From positions 62,001 through 126,000 of the forward strand of contig NZ_SAWY01000040.1 of the NCBI RefSeq assembly GCF_006439335.1: a stretch of 64,000 nucleotides of DNA, written 5' to 3'. The notes below the pieces were generated by a model. The model had not been told where the DNA came from, ran no database searches, and saw only the letters and a list, made by a program, of their open reading frames with translations. Positions 9,371 through 18,134 of this stretch are shown piece by piece (position 1 is the stretch's first letter; each line of letters opens with the position of its first letter). This stretch comes from Litorilituus lipolyticus (GTDB lineage: Bacteria; Pseudomonadota; Gammaproteobacteria; Enterobacterales; Alteromonadaceae). A program made the position numbers and the translations under genes.

Positions 9371-10633
9371 ATGCAAGAGCAAATTGTGGCAAATGCGCCA
9401 CTTATCGCTAACGATAACGTAGTGCTAGGGATCCTAGCGTTAATATTAGGTTTTGTATTTTATACATCTAATAGTTCACACCCCTTTTGGCAACGTTTTT
9501 ACAAATATGTTCCTGCGTTACTCATGTGTTATTTACTGCCTTCTTTACTCAACACCTTTGGTATTGTTAGTGCGGATGTGAGTCAAGTTGATGAAGTGGC
9601 AAAGTATTATTTATTGCCAGCCTGTTTAGTACTACTTACGCTAAGTATTGATATTAAAGCCATTGCAGGTTTAGGTAGTAAAGCTATCATAATGTTTCTA
9701 ACTGGTACCATTGGTGTTGTCATCGGGGGGCCACTTGCCTTATTAGCGGTTTCTGCTGTGTGGCCTGAGTTAATCGGTGTTTCTGGTCCAGATGCAGTGT
9801 GGCGTGGTATGGCAGCACTTGCAGGTAGTTGGATTGGTGGTGGTGCCAACATGCTTGCCATGAAAGAGATCTATGAAGCTGATGGCAAGATTTTCACTAT
9901 CATGGTTACTGTAGATATAGTTGTGGCAAACATTTGGATGGCAGGTTTACTTTATATTGCTGCAAACCATAAAGCGATAGATGCCAAAAGTGGCGCTGAT
10001 ACCTCAGGGATAGATAAACTTATTGCGAAAGTTGAAGAGTATGAGCGTAATAATAAGCGTATGCCTGAGTTAAAGGATTTCATGCTGATAATTGCCGTTG
10101 GCTTTGGTGCAGCAGGCTTTGCTCATTTAGCGGCAGACTTTTTAGTTCCTTACTTTCAAACAAACTTCCCTGAACTTAAGAAGTTTAGCTTACATAGTAA
10201 GCTGTTTTGGATAATTGTAATGGTGACCACTATTGGTTTAACGTTATCCTTTACAAAAGCAAGAAAATTAGAAGCAGTTGGTGCTTCGAAAGTAGGAAGT
10301 AGTTTCCTGTATATTCTTGTGGCGACAATTGGTTTGCATATGGATATTGCTCAAATAGCAGAAGCGCCTAAATATGTGGTTATAGGTCTTATTTGGATGG
10401 CGATTCATGTTGTTTTACTGTTTGCTGTTGGCAAAATGATCAAAGCTCCAGTGTTTTATTTAGCCGTGGGAAGTAAAGCTAATATTGGTGGTGCAGCATC
10501 TGCTCCTGTAATTGCATCTGCATTCCACCCTTCTTTGGCACCTGTCGGTGTGTTATTAGCAGTGCTAGGCTATGCCTTAGGTACATACATGGCTTGGTTG
10601 TGCGGACAATTACTTCGCATTGTAGGTAGTTAA
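9371..10633 (+). CDS. DUF819-family integral membrane protein
   Basis: 420 residues with about ten or eleven hydrophobic segments. Family hallmarks are the glycine-rich half-helices AALAGSWIGGGANMLAMKE (about 155-175) and SKANIGGAASAPVIASAF (about 375-395), which sit at equivalent places in two pseudo-symmetric halves, as in secondary transporters. The substrate is unknown. It starts 20 bases after sirB1 with AGG before the ATG and ends about 55 bases before kdsA. It is therefore inserted into an otherwise standard hemA-to-kdsA gene order. Confidence 0.85.
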   Translation: MQEQIVANAPLIANDNVVLGILALILGFVFYTSNSSHPFWQRFYKYVPALLMCYLLPSLLNTFGIVSADVSQVDEVAKYYLLPACLVLLTLSIDIKAIAGLGSKAIIMFLTGTIGVVIGGPLALLAVSAVWPELIGVSGPDAVWRGMAALAGSWIGGGANMLAMKEIYEADGKIFTIMVTVDIVVANIWMAGLLYIAANHKAIDAKSGADTSGIDKLIAKVEEYERNNKRMPELKDFMLIIAVGFGAAGFAHLAADFLVPYFQTNFPELKKFSLHSKLFWIIVMVTTIGLTLSFTKARKLEAVGASKVGSSFLYILVATIGLHMDIAQIAEAPKYVVIGLIWMAIHVVLLFAVGKMIKAPVFYLAVGSKANIGGAASAPVIASAFHPSLAPVGVLLAVLGYALGTYMAWLCGQLLRIVGS

Positions 10634-10646
10634 ACTATTTTGATAT

Positions 10647-10670
10647 ATGACTCCTGTCAAAAGGAGTCAT
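10647..10670 (+). terminator. Hairpin between the DUF819 gene and kdsA
   Basis: ATGACTCC and GGAGTCAT form an 8-bp perfect stem with an 8-base loop, followed by TTAATT. The U-tract is poor, so it may be a partial terminator or an mRNA-stabilising hairpin just upstream of kdsA. Confidence 0.45.
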
Positions 10671-10678
10671 TTAATTAA

Positions 10679-11530
<852 letters not shown>

Positions 11531-11581
11531 GTAGTGTCTGCTATTTTGCGTAAAGCTAAGATAGTTTCACAATAGAAAAGC

Positions 11582-11609
11582 AAAAAGGTGTCCTAGGACA
11601 CCTTTTTTT
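11582..11609. terminator. Bidirectional terminator between kdsA and the small secreted protein gene
   Basis: Near-perfect palindrome AAAAAGGTGTCC-TA-GGACACCTTTTT with A- and T-tracts on both sides. It can stop kdsA transcripts on the plus strand and transcripts of the convergent gene at 11656-11937. Confidence 0.9.
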
Positions 11610-11655
11610 AATAACTGAAGTTTATTTGAGTGTGCGAGCACTTTTAAATAATGGC

Positions 11656-11937
11656 TTATTCTGCTACTAAGGTAATTTTTGAAATAGTCATCGTTTTGTT
11701 TTTGTTTTCAGACTTTTTCTTATTAACTAAAACATTGTCAGTGCTTAACTGTGGTAATTCTTTTTCTAGCTCGATAGTAGAAAATGAAGCAGCTAGTGAA
11801 GCTTGAGCGTGAGCAACGAGGTTTTCTTGTTTAACAGGTTCTAATTTTACTGTTTCAGAAGAGGGTACAGCTGCAAAGCTTGTGTTGCTAACTAAAATGC
11901 CGATGCTTAATGCGATTAAAGTGTTAATTTTTCTCAT
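11656..11937 (-). CDS. Small secreted protein of unknown function
   Basis: 93 residues. A clear signal peptide, MRKINTLIALSIGILVSNTSFA, with probable cleavage after SFA, leaves a mature peptide of about 70 residues that is rich in Lys, Glu and Ser and has no cysteines. I recognise no family. The ATG at 11937 is preceded by AGGATCAAGACC. The gene is isolated, convergent with kdsA and divergent from gcvA, in the place where enterobacteria carry ygdI, but no similarity to YgdI is visible. Its 5' region is rich in inverted repeats. Confidence 0.65.
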   Translation of the reverse strand: MRKINTLIALSIGILVSNTSFAAVPSSETVKLEPVKQENLVAHAQASLAASFSTIELEKELPQLSTDNVLVNKKKSENKNKTMTISKITLVAE

Positions 11938-12278
11938 GGTCTTGATCCTGATTTTCCGCCAATTCTCTTATTGGCAATAATAAATATATGTTCTTCCCGA
12001 TAGATTTATTAGGACCTTTTCTCGCGCTTGCTCATTCACTTACTTTAGGTAAACTAGAGTGTAGCTAAAGGGTTGGGGTCTTAAGCTACACCCTTATGTT
12101 TGAGCGTTGAGATGATGTCCTTCATCTACGGTGTGAATAATACGCAGGTAACTTAAAAAAATAAAATGACAATTTTTAATGTTATTCATTAGAAAAACTA
12201 ATGAATAATTGTTATGCTTGCTTTCTAATTAATTATGCAGCATTTCCTTAATGCTATTAATATGTTTAAGGGTACCTT
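11938..12278. promoter_or_regulatory. Divergent control region upstream of gcvA, rich in inverted repeats
   Basis: 341 bases without a gene. It holds three short inverted repeats: GCCAAT/ATTGGC (11958-11975), GTGTAGCT/AGCTACAC (12059-12091, extendable by three inner pairs after one mismatch) and GATGA/TCATC (12111-12126). These would fold in the leader of the minus-strand gene at 11937. I looked for a GcvB-like sRNA here, as in enterobacteria, and did not find the GU-rich element or a terminator. Confidence 0.4.
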
Positions 12279-13211
12279 TTGGCTAACAGACTCCCACCAT
12301 TAAACGCTTTGCGAGCATTTGAAGCTTCAGCTAGACAGCTTAGTTTTACCCGCGCAGCTGAAGAGCTTTTTGTCACTCAAGCGGCTATAAGTCATCAAAT
12401 AAAGTCTTTGGAAGAGCATTTAGGCATTAAATTGTTTATGCGAAAAAATCGCGCTCTATTACTCACTGATGAAGGCCAATCGTATTTTTTAGATATTAAA
12501 GATATCTTTAACTCAATAAATGAAGCGACTGAGCGCTTACTGGCGCGTGGCGCAAAAGGTGCAATTACTGTTAGTTCACAAGCAAGTTTTGCAATTCAAT
12601 GGTTGGTTCCAAGGTTAACAGCTTTTAATGCGCTGCATCCTGAAATAGATGTAAGAATTAAGGCGGTGGATCAAGCCGAAAATTCATTAACTGAAGATGT
12701 TGATGTGGCAATTTACTATGGTCGTGGAAGTTGGCCGAATATACACGCTGATAAGTTACATACCGAGTACTTGATTCCAGTATGTTCTCCTTTGTTAATG
12801 CAGGAAAACTCCGTTAATGGCAAGCCAGCATTGCTATCTTTAGATGATTTAGCTCATCATACTTTATTACATGATACTTCACGTAAAGACTGGAAACGCT
12901 GGTTTAAGCAAGTGGGTGTTAAAGGTGTTAACGTTAACCATGGCCCTATATTTAGTCATTCTGCCATGGTAGTCCAAGCTGCTTTACATGGTCAAGGTGT
13001 TGCGCTTGCATACAGTGTATTAGCAAAACCTGATATCGACTCGGGTAGGTTAGTCTGTCCCTTTAATGATGTGTTAGTGAGTAAAAATGCTTACTTTATT
13101 GTTTGTCGAGAAAATCAAAAAGAACTAGGTAAGATTGAGGCCTTTAGAGAGTGGATGTTAGATATGGTAGCTAGCGAGCAAGAACAAATAACGGACGGAC
13201 AAATAACTTAG
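12279..13211 (+). CDS. gcvA: LysR-type regulator GcvA (glycine cleavage system regulator)
   Basis: 310 residues from a TTG start (TTG GCT AAC AGA CTC). The N-terminal winged helix-turn-helix RLPPLNALRAFEASARQ...FTRAAEELFVTQAAISHQIKSLE is almost identical to GcvA. The LysR substrate-binding domain (about 90-295) also retains GcvA blocks such as EDVDVAIYYGRG, GPIFSHSAMVVQAALHGQGVALA and GRLVCPFNDVLVSKNAY. In E. coli GcvA controls gcvTHP in response to glycine. ygdD and rlmM follow, as in enterobacteria, but an extra hydrolase gene is interposed. Confidence 0.92.
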   Translation: MANRLPPLNALRAFEASARQLSFTRAAEELFVTQAAISHQIKSLEEHLGIKLFMRKNRALLLTDEGQSYFLDIKDIFNSINEATERLLARGAKGAITVSSQASFAIQWLVPRLTAFNALHPEIDVRIKAVDQAENSLTEDVDVAIYYGRGSWPNIHADKLHTEYLIPVCSPLLMQENSVNGKPALLSLDDLAHHTLLHDTSRKDWKRWFKQVGVKGVNVNHGPIFSHSAMVVQAALHGQGVALAYSVLAKPDIDSGRLVCPFNDVLVSKNAYFIVCRENQKELGKIEAFREWMLDMVASEQEQITDGQIT

Positions 13212-13213
13212 CT

Positions 13214-13882
13214 ATGAAAAATACTATAGAAAATCAAGTTGAAAAGCCAATTGCCCATGTTATTTTTGCTCATGGTGCGGGGGCAGGCATGCACCATGAG
13301 TTTATGGAAGCGATGGTAAAAGCGCTGAATAAGGAATGCATCAGTGTATTACGCTTTAACTTTCCTTACATGGATAAGCGCGCAGAGTTAGGGAAGAAAT
13401 ACCCACCAGATCGAATGCCTAAATTACTTTCTTGCTATGAAGAGGTTATTGAGAGCTATTTGAAGAATATTGATGATGCTTATCAACAAATTCCATTCTT
13501 AGTTGGTGGAAAGTCGATGGGCTCTAGAGTTGCTGCTACCTTAGTTTCATCATTAAGTGAGGTGTCGCAGAGTACCCTATCTGCTATCGATGGAGTATTT
13601 TGCCTAGGCTATCCCTTTCATCCAGCAAAAAAGCCTGAAAAGCTTCGTTTAGAGCCCTTACAAGAGAATGTTAGGCCTGTGCTAATATTACAAGGTAGTA
13701 GAGATACCTTAGGCTCTGAAGAAGAGATTAAGCAATATCAACTCTCCGCCACAGTACGATGCCATTTTTTAATAGACGGTGATCATAGTTTGAAACCTAG
13801 GGTGAAATCTGGCTATAAGCTTGATGAACATTTAAGAACGGCAGCTAAAGAAATTGCACAATTTGCAACATCATTTGCTTAA
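13214..13882 (+). CDS. Alpha/beta-hydrolase family protein (Tex30/KANSL3-like)
   Basis: 222 residues, cytoplasmic. The N-terminal VIFAHGAGAGMHHEFM forms the oxyanion-hole strand, the nucleophile elbow is VGGKSMGSR (G-x-S-x-G), the acid is in LQGSRDTLG and the His in IDGDHSLKPR, so the catalytic triad appears complete. The substrate is unknown. It starts two bases after the gcvA stop, suggesting translational coupling. It interrupts the gcvA-ygdD-rlmM order known from enterobacteria. Confidence 0.85.
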   Translation: MKNTIENQVEKPIAHVIFAHGAGAGMHHEFMEAMVKALNKECISVLRFNFPYMDKRAELGKKYPPDRMPKLLSCYEEVIESYLKNIDDAYQQIPFLVGGKSMGSRVAATLVSSLSEVSQSTLSAIDGVFCLGYPFHPAKKPEKLRLEPLQENVRPVLILQGSRDTLGSEEEIKQYQLSATVRCHFLIDGDHSLKPRVKSGYKLDEHLRTAAKEIAQFATSFA

Positions 13883-13923
13883 GCTATGTACGTGAATAAC
13901 GAATAAAGGTAATTAACGCTATC

Positions 13924-14322
13924 ATGACTCAAGGCGCAAAAAGAAAATACTTACATCAACTAATTACTATTTTTGTTGGTATCAGTGGTTGTTTTTCTGT
14001 ACTATTCGGCGCTTGGTTAGCACATGCCGATTTTTCAGATTCGATCACGGTATACACCAGCTTATCTACGGCATTACAGTATCAATTTATACATACGCTT
14101 GCCCTATTAGCTATGGTGTTATTTTCTCGGCATCAGCAAGCATCAAAAGTATTGACGTGTTCTATGTTGGCCTTTGTACTGGGCATTTTGCTCTTTTGTG
14201 GCAATATTTACATAAAATCATTATTTGATATTCAATTTTTAGGAAAACTCACCCCAATTGGCGGAATGTCATTTGCTCTGGCATGGCTATTACTTGCGGT
14301 TGAGGGGAAAAATAATTTATGA
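13924..14322 (+). CDS. ygdD: DUF423-family small membrane protein YgdD
   Basis: 132 residues with four hydrophobic segments. The family motifs are visible as GAWLAHA near residue 35, LQYQFIHTLALLAM near 57-70, GILLFCGNIYIKSL and LTPIGGMSFALAWLLLA. Function is unknown. The TGA stop overlaps the rlmM ATG by four bases (ATGA), so translation is probably coupled. Confidence 0.9.
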   Translation: MTQGAKRKYLHQLITIFVGISGCFSVLFGAWLAHADFSDSITVYTSLSTALQYQFIHTLALLAMVLFSRHQQASKVLTCSMLAFVLGILLFCGNIYIKSLFDIQFLGKLTPIGGMSFALAWLLLAVEGKNNL

Positions 14323-15404
14323 CTTCTATTGTTTTATTTTGTCGTCCAGGCTTTGAGAAAGAATGTGGTGCAGAAATTCAGGAAAAAGCTGCCTGGAATG
14401 AGATGTATGGCTACTTAGAGCTGAAAAAAAATCAAGGCATTGTATTTTTTCATCTACATAAAAGTGAAGATGGTGAAACATTGATGGGGAAGTTACCATT
14501 GAAGCGTTTAATCTTCGCAAGACAATGGTTTGTGACACTCACTGATATTATTGAGTTACCAGATTATAATCGTGTAGAAGCAATCACAGAAGCGTTGGGT
14601 AATGAATGGCAGTATGCTGATTTAAGAATGGAAATGCCAGACACCAATGATGGTAAGTCTCTAGCAAAATTTTGCCGAAAATTAGCCGTACCATTAAGAC
14701 AAGGGTTACGAAAAGCAAAAGTATTAACTGAAAAAAACGATAAAGATGGCGCTAATTTACATGCGTTATTTTTATCAGGACAAGAGGTTATTTTAGGTTT
14801 TTCACTAGCGCATAATAGCTCTGAGCATGTCATGGGAATACCACGATTAAAGTTCCCGAGCCAAGCTCCAAGTCGTTCAACTTTAAAACTTGACGAAGCA
14901 TTTTTGTATTTTATTCCCAAAAACGAGTGGGATAGTCGATTATGTTCTGGGCTTAATGCCGTTGATTTAGGCTCAGCACCAGGTGGTTGGACTTATCAAT
15001 TAGTACGACGAGGGATGATGGTTACAGCGATTGACAATGGACCGATGGCTGAATCATTAATGGAAACAGGCCAAGTTAAGCATAAAATGATGGACGGTTT
15101 TAAATATGTGCCGATGAAGCAGAATGTTTACTGGTTAGTATGTGACATGATTGAAAAGCCTCAACGTGTTGCAAAGTTAATGAGTGAATGGTTGCTAAAT
15201 AGCTACTGTAAAGAGGCAATGTTTAATTTAAAGCTCCCAATGAAAGGGCGTTACCAACAAGTTACTGAAGACTTACAAAGTATTAAAAATGCTTTTAGTG
15301 AAGCAAATGTTAAATATGAGTTATATGCGAAACATTTATATTATGATCGTGAAGAAGTAACAGTACATGCAAGGTTGCTTTCTTCACCCGCGCAAAAGAA
15401 GTAA
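14319..15404 (+). CDS. rlmM: 23S rRNA C2498 2'-O-ribose methyltransferase RlmM
   Basis: 361 residues. Methylates the ribose of C2498 in 23S rRNA using SAM. The N-terminal THUMP-like part (about 1-180, starting SIVLFCRPGFEKECGAEIQEKA) is followed by an RrmJ-like Rossmann domain with AVDLGSAPGGWTYQLVRRGM and the catalytic Lys-Asp-Lys-Glu type residues around VCDMIEKP and FNLKLPMKGRY. It is the last gene of the gcvA-hydrolase-ygdD-rlmM unit. Confidence 0.95.
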   Translation: MTSIVLFCRPGFEKECGAEIQEKAAWNEMYGYLELKKNQGIVFFHLHKSEDGETLMGKLPLKRLIFARQWFVTLTDIIELPDYNRVEAITEALGNEWQYADLRMEMPDTNDGKSLAKFCRKLAVPLRQGLRKAKVLTEKNDKDGANLHALFLSGQEVILGFSLAHNSSEHVMGIPRLKFPSQAPSRSTLKLDEAFLYFIPKNEWDSRLCSGLNAVDLGSAPGGWTYQLVRRGMMVTAIDNGPMAESLMETGQVKHKMMDGFKYVPMKQNVYWLVCDMIEKPQRVAKLMSEWLLNSYCKEAMFNLKLPMKGRYQQVTEDLQSIKNAFSEANVKYELYAKHLYYDREEVTVHARLLSSPAQKK

Positions 15405-15434
15405 TAATTCATTTAAAAGTTCTGAAAATTACAT

Positions 15435-15475
15435 AAAAAAGTGCCTATTGTTAGTTAAGCAATAGGCACTTTTTT
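15435..15475. terminator. Bidirectional terminator between rlmM and the isocitrate dehydrogenase gene
   Basis: AAAAAAGTGCCTATTG and CAATAGGCACTTTTTT form a 16-bp perfect stem with a 9-base loop between convergent genes. A/T tracts on both sides allow termination in either direction. Confidence 0.92.
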
Positions 15476-15491
15476 GTTGTTCTTTTTTAAG

Positions 15492-16499
15492 CTACAGACG
15501 TTCTAACAACGCTTCAGTAAAGTCTGTTGTGCCATGTGTTCCGCCTAAGTCACGTGTAGTTCTATCACCTGATGCGATAACTTCCGTTAGGGCGTTTCTG
15601 ATTTTCTCTGCTTTATCTGTCATTTCTAAATACTCAAGCATTTGAATTGCAGCAAGAATTACAGATGTTGGGTTAGCAAGGTTTTTACCTGCTATATCAG
15701 GTGCGCTACCGTGAACTGCTTCAAAAATAGCACAATCTTCACCTATGTTAGCACCAGGAGCCATACCTAAACCACCTACTAAACCAGCGCATAAGTCAGA
15801 TAAAATATCACCAAATAAATTAGTGGTTACAATGACATCAAACTGCTCAGGGTTCATTACTAGCTGCATACAGCAGTTATCAACGATCATTTCAGTTGAT
15901 TCGATTTCAGGATATCTTTGTGCTACCTCTCTAGCCACTTTCAAGAACAAGCCTGAGGTAGACTTTAAAATATTGGCCTTATGTACCGCAGTCACTTTTT
16001 TTCTACCTTCTTTACGTGCTGTTTCATAAGCAAAAGTAAGGATTTTTTCAGCGCCTTCACGAGTTACAATACTCATGGCTTCTGCTTTTGCACCGTCTTC
16101 AGAGACTGTTTGCCCTGCGCCTGAATACATACCTTGGGTATTTTCACGAACTGTTAAAATATCGATGTTTTCATAGCGCGCTTTTGTTCCTTTAAATGAT
16201 AAAACAGGGCGCAAATTGGCGTATAATTTAAACTGCTTACGTAATGTGACATTAATAGAAGTAAATCCTTCACCTACAGGTGTAGTAAGCGGGCCTTTTA
16301 AGGTTATTTTATTTTTCTCAATTAAAGATATTGTCTCTTCAGGTACTAATTCGCCATGTTTTTCTAATGCGGCTAAACCAGCATCAGCAAATTCGTAATC
16401 AAAGTTACACCCTGCTTTGTCTAGTACTTGTAATGTAGCGTCAATAATATCTGGTCCAATGCCGTCACCAGGGATAACAGTGATTGTCTGCTTAGTCAT
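15492..16499 (-). CDS. NAD-type isocitrate dehydrogenase (short, IDH/IMDH family)
   Basis: 335 residues, close to eukaryotic NAD-IDH subunits and shorter than the roughly 415-residue E. coli Icd or the roughly 740-residue monomeric enzymes of Colwellia. Visible motifs are VIPGDGIGPDI, the substrate-binding INVTLRKQFKLYANLRP, TVRENTQGMYSG, the Mg-binding NLFGDILSDLCAGL and the cofactor loop EAVHGSAPDIAGKNLANPT. The Asp-Ile-Ala pattern after HGSAP favours NAD over NADP. Isopropylmalate or homoisocitrate dehydrogenase is less likely, given the serine-bearing phosphate-binding segment and no leu genes nearby. It is monocistronic by context. Confidence 0.85.
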   Translation of the reverse strand: MTKQTITVIPGDGIGPDIIDATLQVLDKAGCNFDYEFADAGLAALEKHGELVPEETISLIEKNKITLKGPLTTPVGEGFTSINVTLRKQFKLYANLRPVLSFKGTKARYENIDILTVRENTQGMYSGAGQTVSEDGAKAEAMSIVTREGAEKILTFAYETARKEGRKKVTAVHKANILKSTSGLFLKVAREVAQRYPEIESTEMIVDNCCMQLVMNPEQFDVIVTTNLFGDILSDLCAGLVGGLGMAPGANIGEDCAIFEAVHGSAPDIAGKNLANPTSVILAAIQMLEYLEMTDKAEKIRNALTEVIASGDRTTRDLGGTHGTTDFTEALLERL

Positions 16500-16771
16500 T
16501 TAGTTCACCTTGTAGATTTTGTCTTTTAGCAATATGTTGCTGCGTATTTTGCTTTTGCTGCCATGAATGTTAATACAGCAAAAAATGTACACACTGAAGA
16601 AGTAGCCGATGCTAGAAAAGAAGCTTCAAGTGCGTAAGTTGGCGCGATTTATATCATGTAAAGTAAGTGTTTGCGAGCATGAAAACTTTCATAAAAAAAT
16701 CATGCTCAAAAGGATAGTAGAGTGAATGAGTCACCCTAGCAAGGTGACTTTAGTCTATAGTGTGGCAAATA

Positions 16772-17176
16772 TTACGTAGAGGTTTGATAGTTTTTAATAA
16801 TTTCCCATTGTTCAGGATAATTATCACCTAAACCTATTTCTTTTAATACGCCATTAACAAAGAGCAAGAAAGTACATTCATCTTGTGTGGTTATGCCATC
16901 AGATTTTACATGCTGAGTTCGGTAAAACATAACTTGAAAGTTATCATTGTTGACTGTTTTAGCTTCAGTAATATCGGGACTACCTAATTGCGCTATCGCT
17001 TGATCAAAAGTGAATTCGTCGAGTTTTATTTTAGCGATAAACTGCCTATTGTATGACTCTCGATCTTTCCATTCCATTTTATCTGGACTATCGTCGTAAA
17101 AAGTCACAACCAGGGCAACAAAAATACCGTAAGCAGCAAGGGCAAGTAATATTCGTGAGATAACTTTTTTATTCAT
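16772..17176 (-). CDS. DUF3192-family membrane-anchored protein
   Basis: 134 residues. One N-terminal membrane helix (ISRILLALAAYGIFVALVVTF) precedes a periplasmic domain containing VMFYRTQHVKSDGITTQDECTFLLFVNGVLKEIG. The same block occurs in the lipoprotein encoded at 25337-25711 (VLFYRTQRKHKDGLTTKDECTYLKFVNGELVETG), so the two are paralogues. The fold resembles small SmpA/OmlA-like beta-alpha domains (inference). Function is unknown. It lies alone between xni and isocitrate dehydrogenase on the minus strand. Confidence 0.8.
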   Translation of the reverse strand: MNKKVISRILLALAAYGIFVALVVTFYDDSPDKMEWKDRESYNRQFIAKIKLDEFTFDQAIAQLGSPDITEAKTVNNDNFQVMFYRTQHVKSDGITTQDECTFLLFVNGVLKEIGLGDNYPEQWEIIKNYQTST

Positions 17177-17286
17177 TTTTTAAAAACCTAAACTCTGTTA
17201 ACTGCAAATGATAACGGCATGTTAATAATAATTAAAGGGCTTGATATCATTTTCTATAATTTTTACAGGTATTGTTGTTAATTTAG

Positions 17287-18114
17287 TCAATGCTCAGCGT
17301 GTGGTAAACGAATATCTTTAAGATTAAAGCCTAAGGGAATATCACTTTTGAGGGTGAACAATGTTTTTGTTAACTCCATTTGTTGCTTATTATCATGAAG
17401 TTTATCTAAAATCGCGGGTTTCAAGTCAGTTGCATTTTCTAGGGCTTTGATTGAACCATATTCGTTAAGCAGCTTTGCAGCAGTTATAGAACCAATACCA
17501 GGGACACCCGGTATTTTGTTTGTACTATCACCTGTTAAGGTCCAAAAGTCGATTAACTGAGAAGATCTTACATTGAATTTATCGTTGATGTAATCTTGAT
17601 CTAAATAACGTCGGTTAAAGTAATCGTAGACTTTAACATTTGGGCTAAGCAAGGATAAGAAACCTTTATCTGTGGAGATGATGGTAACGTTCTTACCATG
17701 AATGGCCATTTTAGTTGCTAAAGTAGCAATTAGATCGTCTGCTTCATCCTCTTCTGAAGTTAACGAATCCACACCAAGAGCCATGAAACTGTCTTGGATA
17801 TCAGTGAGGGCTTGTGCTAAAGCATCAGGCATTTTCTTTCGACCTTTTTTATACCCGTCAAATAGCTGATAGCGCCAACAAGGCTTTTGGCAATCAAATA
17901 CTGCTAAGGCATGACTTGCTTGCTGTTGAAAAAGCAGTTTTTCAAGGGCTATATTACAAGCAGCTTGGGTATTAGCGATAACCTGCTGCTGTGTACTCGC
18001 TGAAAGTTCGCCAGTATCTTGATTCTTAGCGTGAATAAATGGACGCTCTTGTACAGCATAAATTCGACGTATTAAATTGAGTGCATCGATTAGAATTAGG
18101 TGCGAATTAGACAT
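17287..18114 (-). CDS. xni: Flap endonuclease Xni (exonuclease IX)
   Basis: 275 residues, homologous to the 5'-nuclease domain of DNA polymerase I. Acidic metal ligands are seen in LIDALNLIRR near the N-terminus, in EEDEADDLIATLA and in STDKGFL. A helix-three-turn-helix follows (TGDSTNKIPGVPGIGSITAAKLL). As in other Xni proteins, the C-terminus is short after the H3TH region. It follows ppnN by 20 bases on the same strand, an order also seen in enterobacteria (ppnN, sdaCB, xni region). Confidence 0.92.
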   Translation of the reverse strand: MSNSHLILIDALNLIRRIYAVQERPFIHAKNQDTGELSASTQQQVIANTQAACNIALEKLLFQQQASHALAVFDCQKPCWRYQLFDGYKKGRKKMPDALAQALTDIQDSFMALGVDSLTSEEDEADDLIATLATKMAIHGKNVTIISTDKGFLSLLSPNVKVYDYFNRRYLDQDYINDKFNVRSSQLIDFWTLTGDSTNKIPGVPGIGSITAAKLLNEYGSIKALENATDLKPAILDKLHDNKQQMELTKTLFTLKSDIPLGFNLKDIRLPHAEH

Positions 18115-18134
18115 GTTATAAGCACTTTAGTATG

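Noticed and set aside
11938-12278. Possible GcvB small RNA divergent from gcvA
   Set aside because: No GU-rich R1 region, no conserved GcvB blocks and no terminator on the minus strand.
16732-16755. GTCACC/GGTGAC hairpin downstream of the DUF3192 gene at 16772 as terminator
   Set aside because: Six-bp stem without a U-tract on the minus strand; too weak to call.
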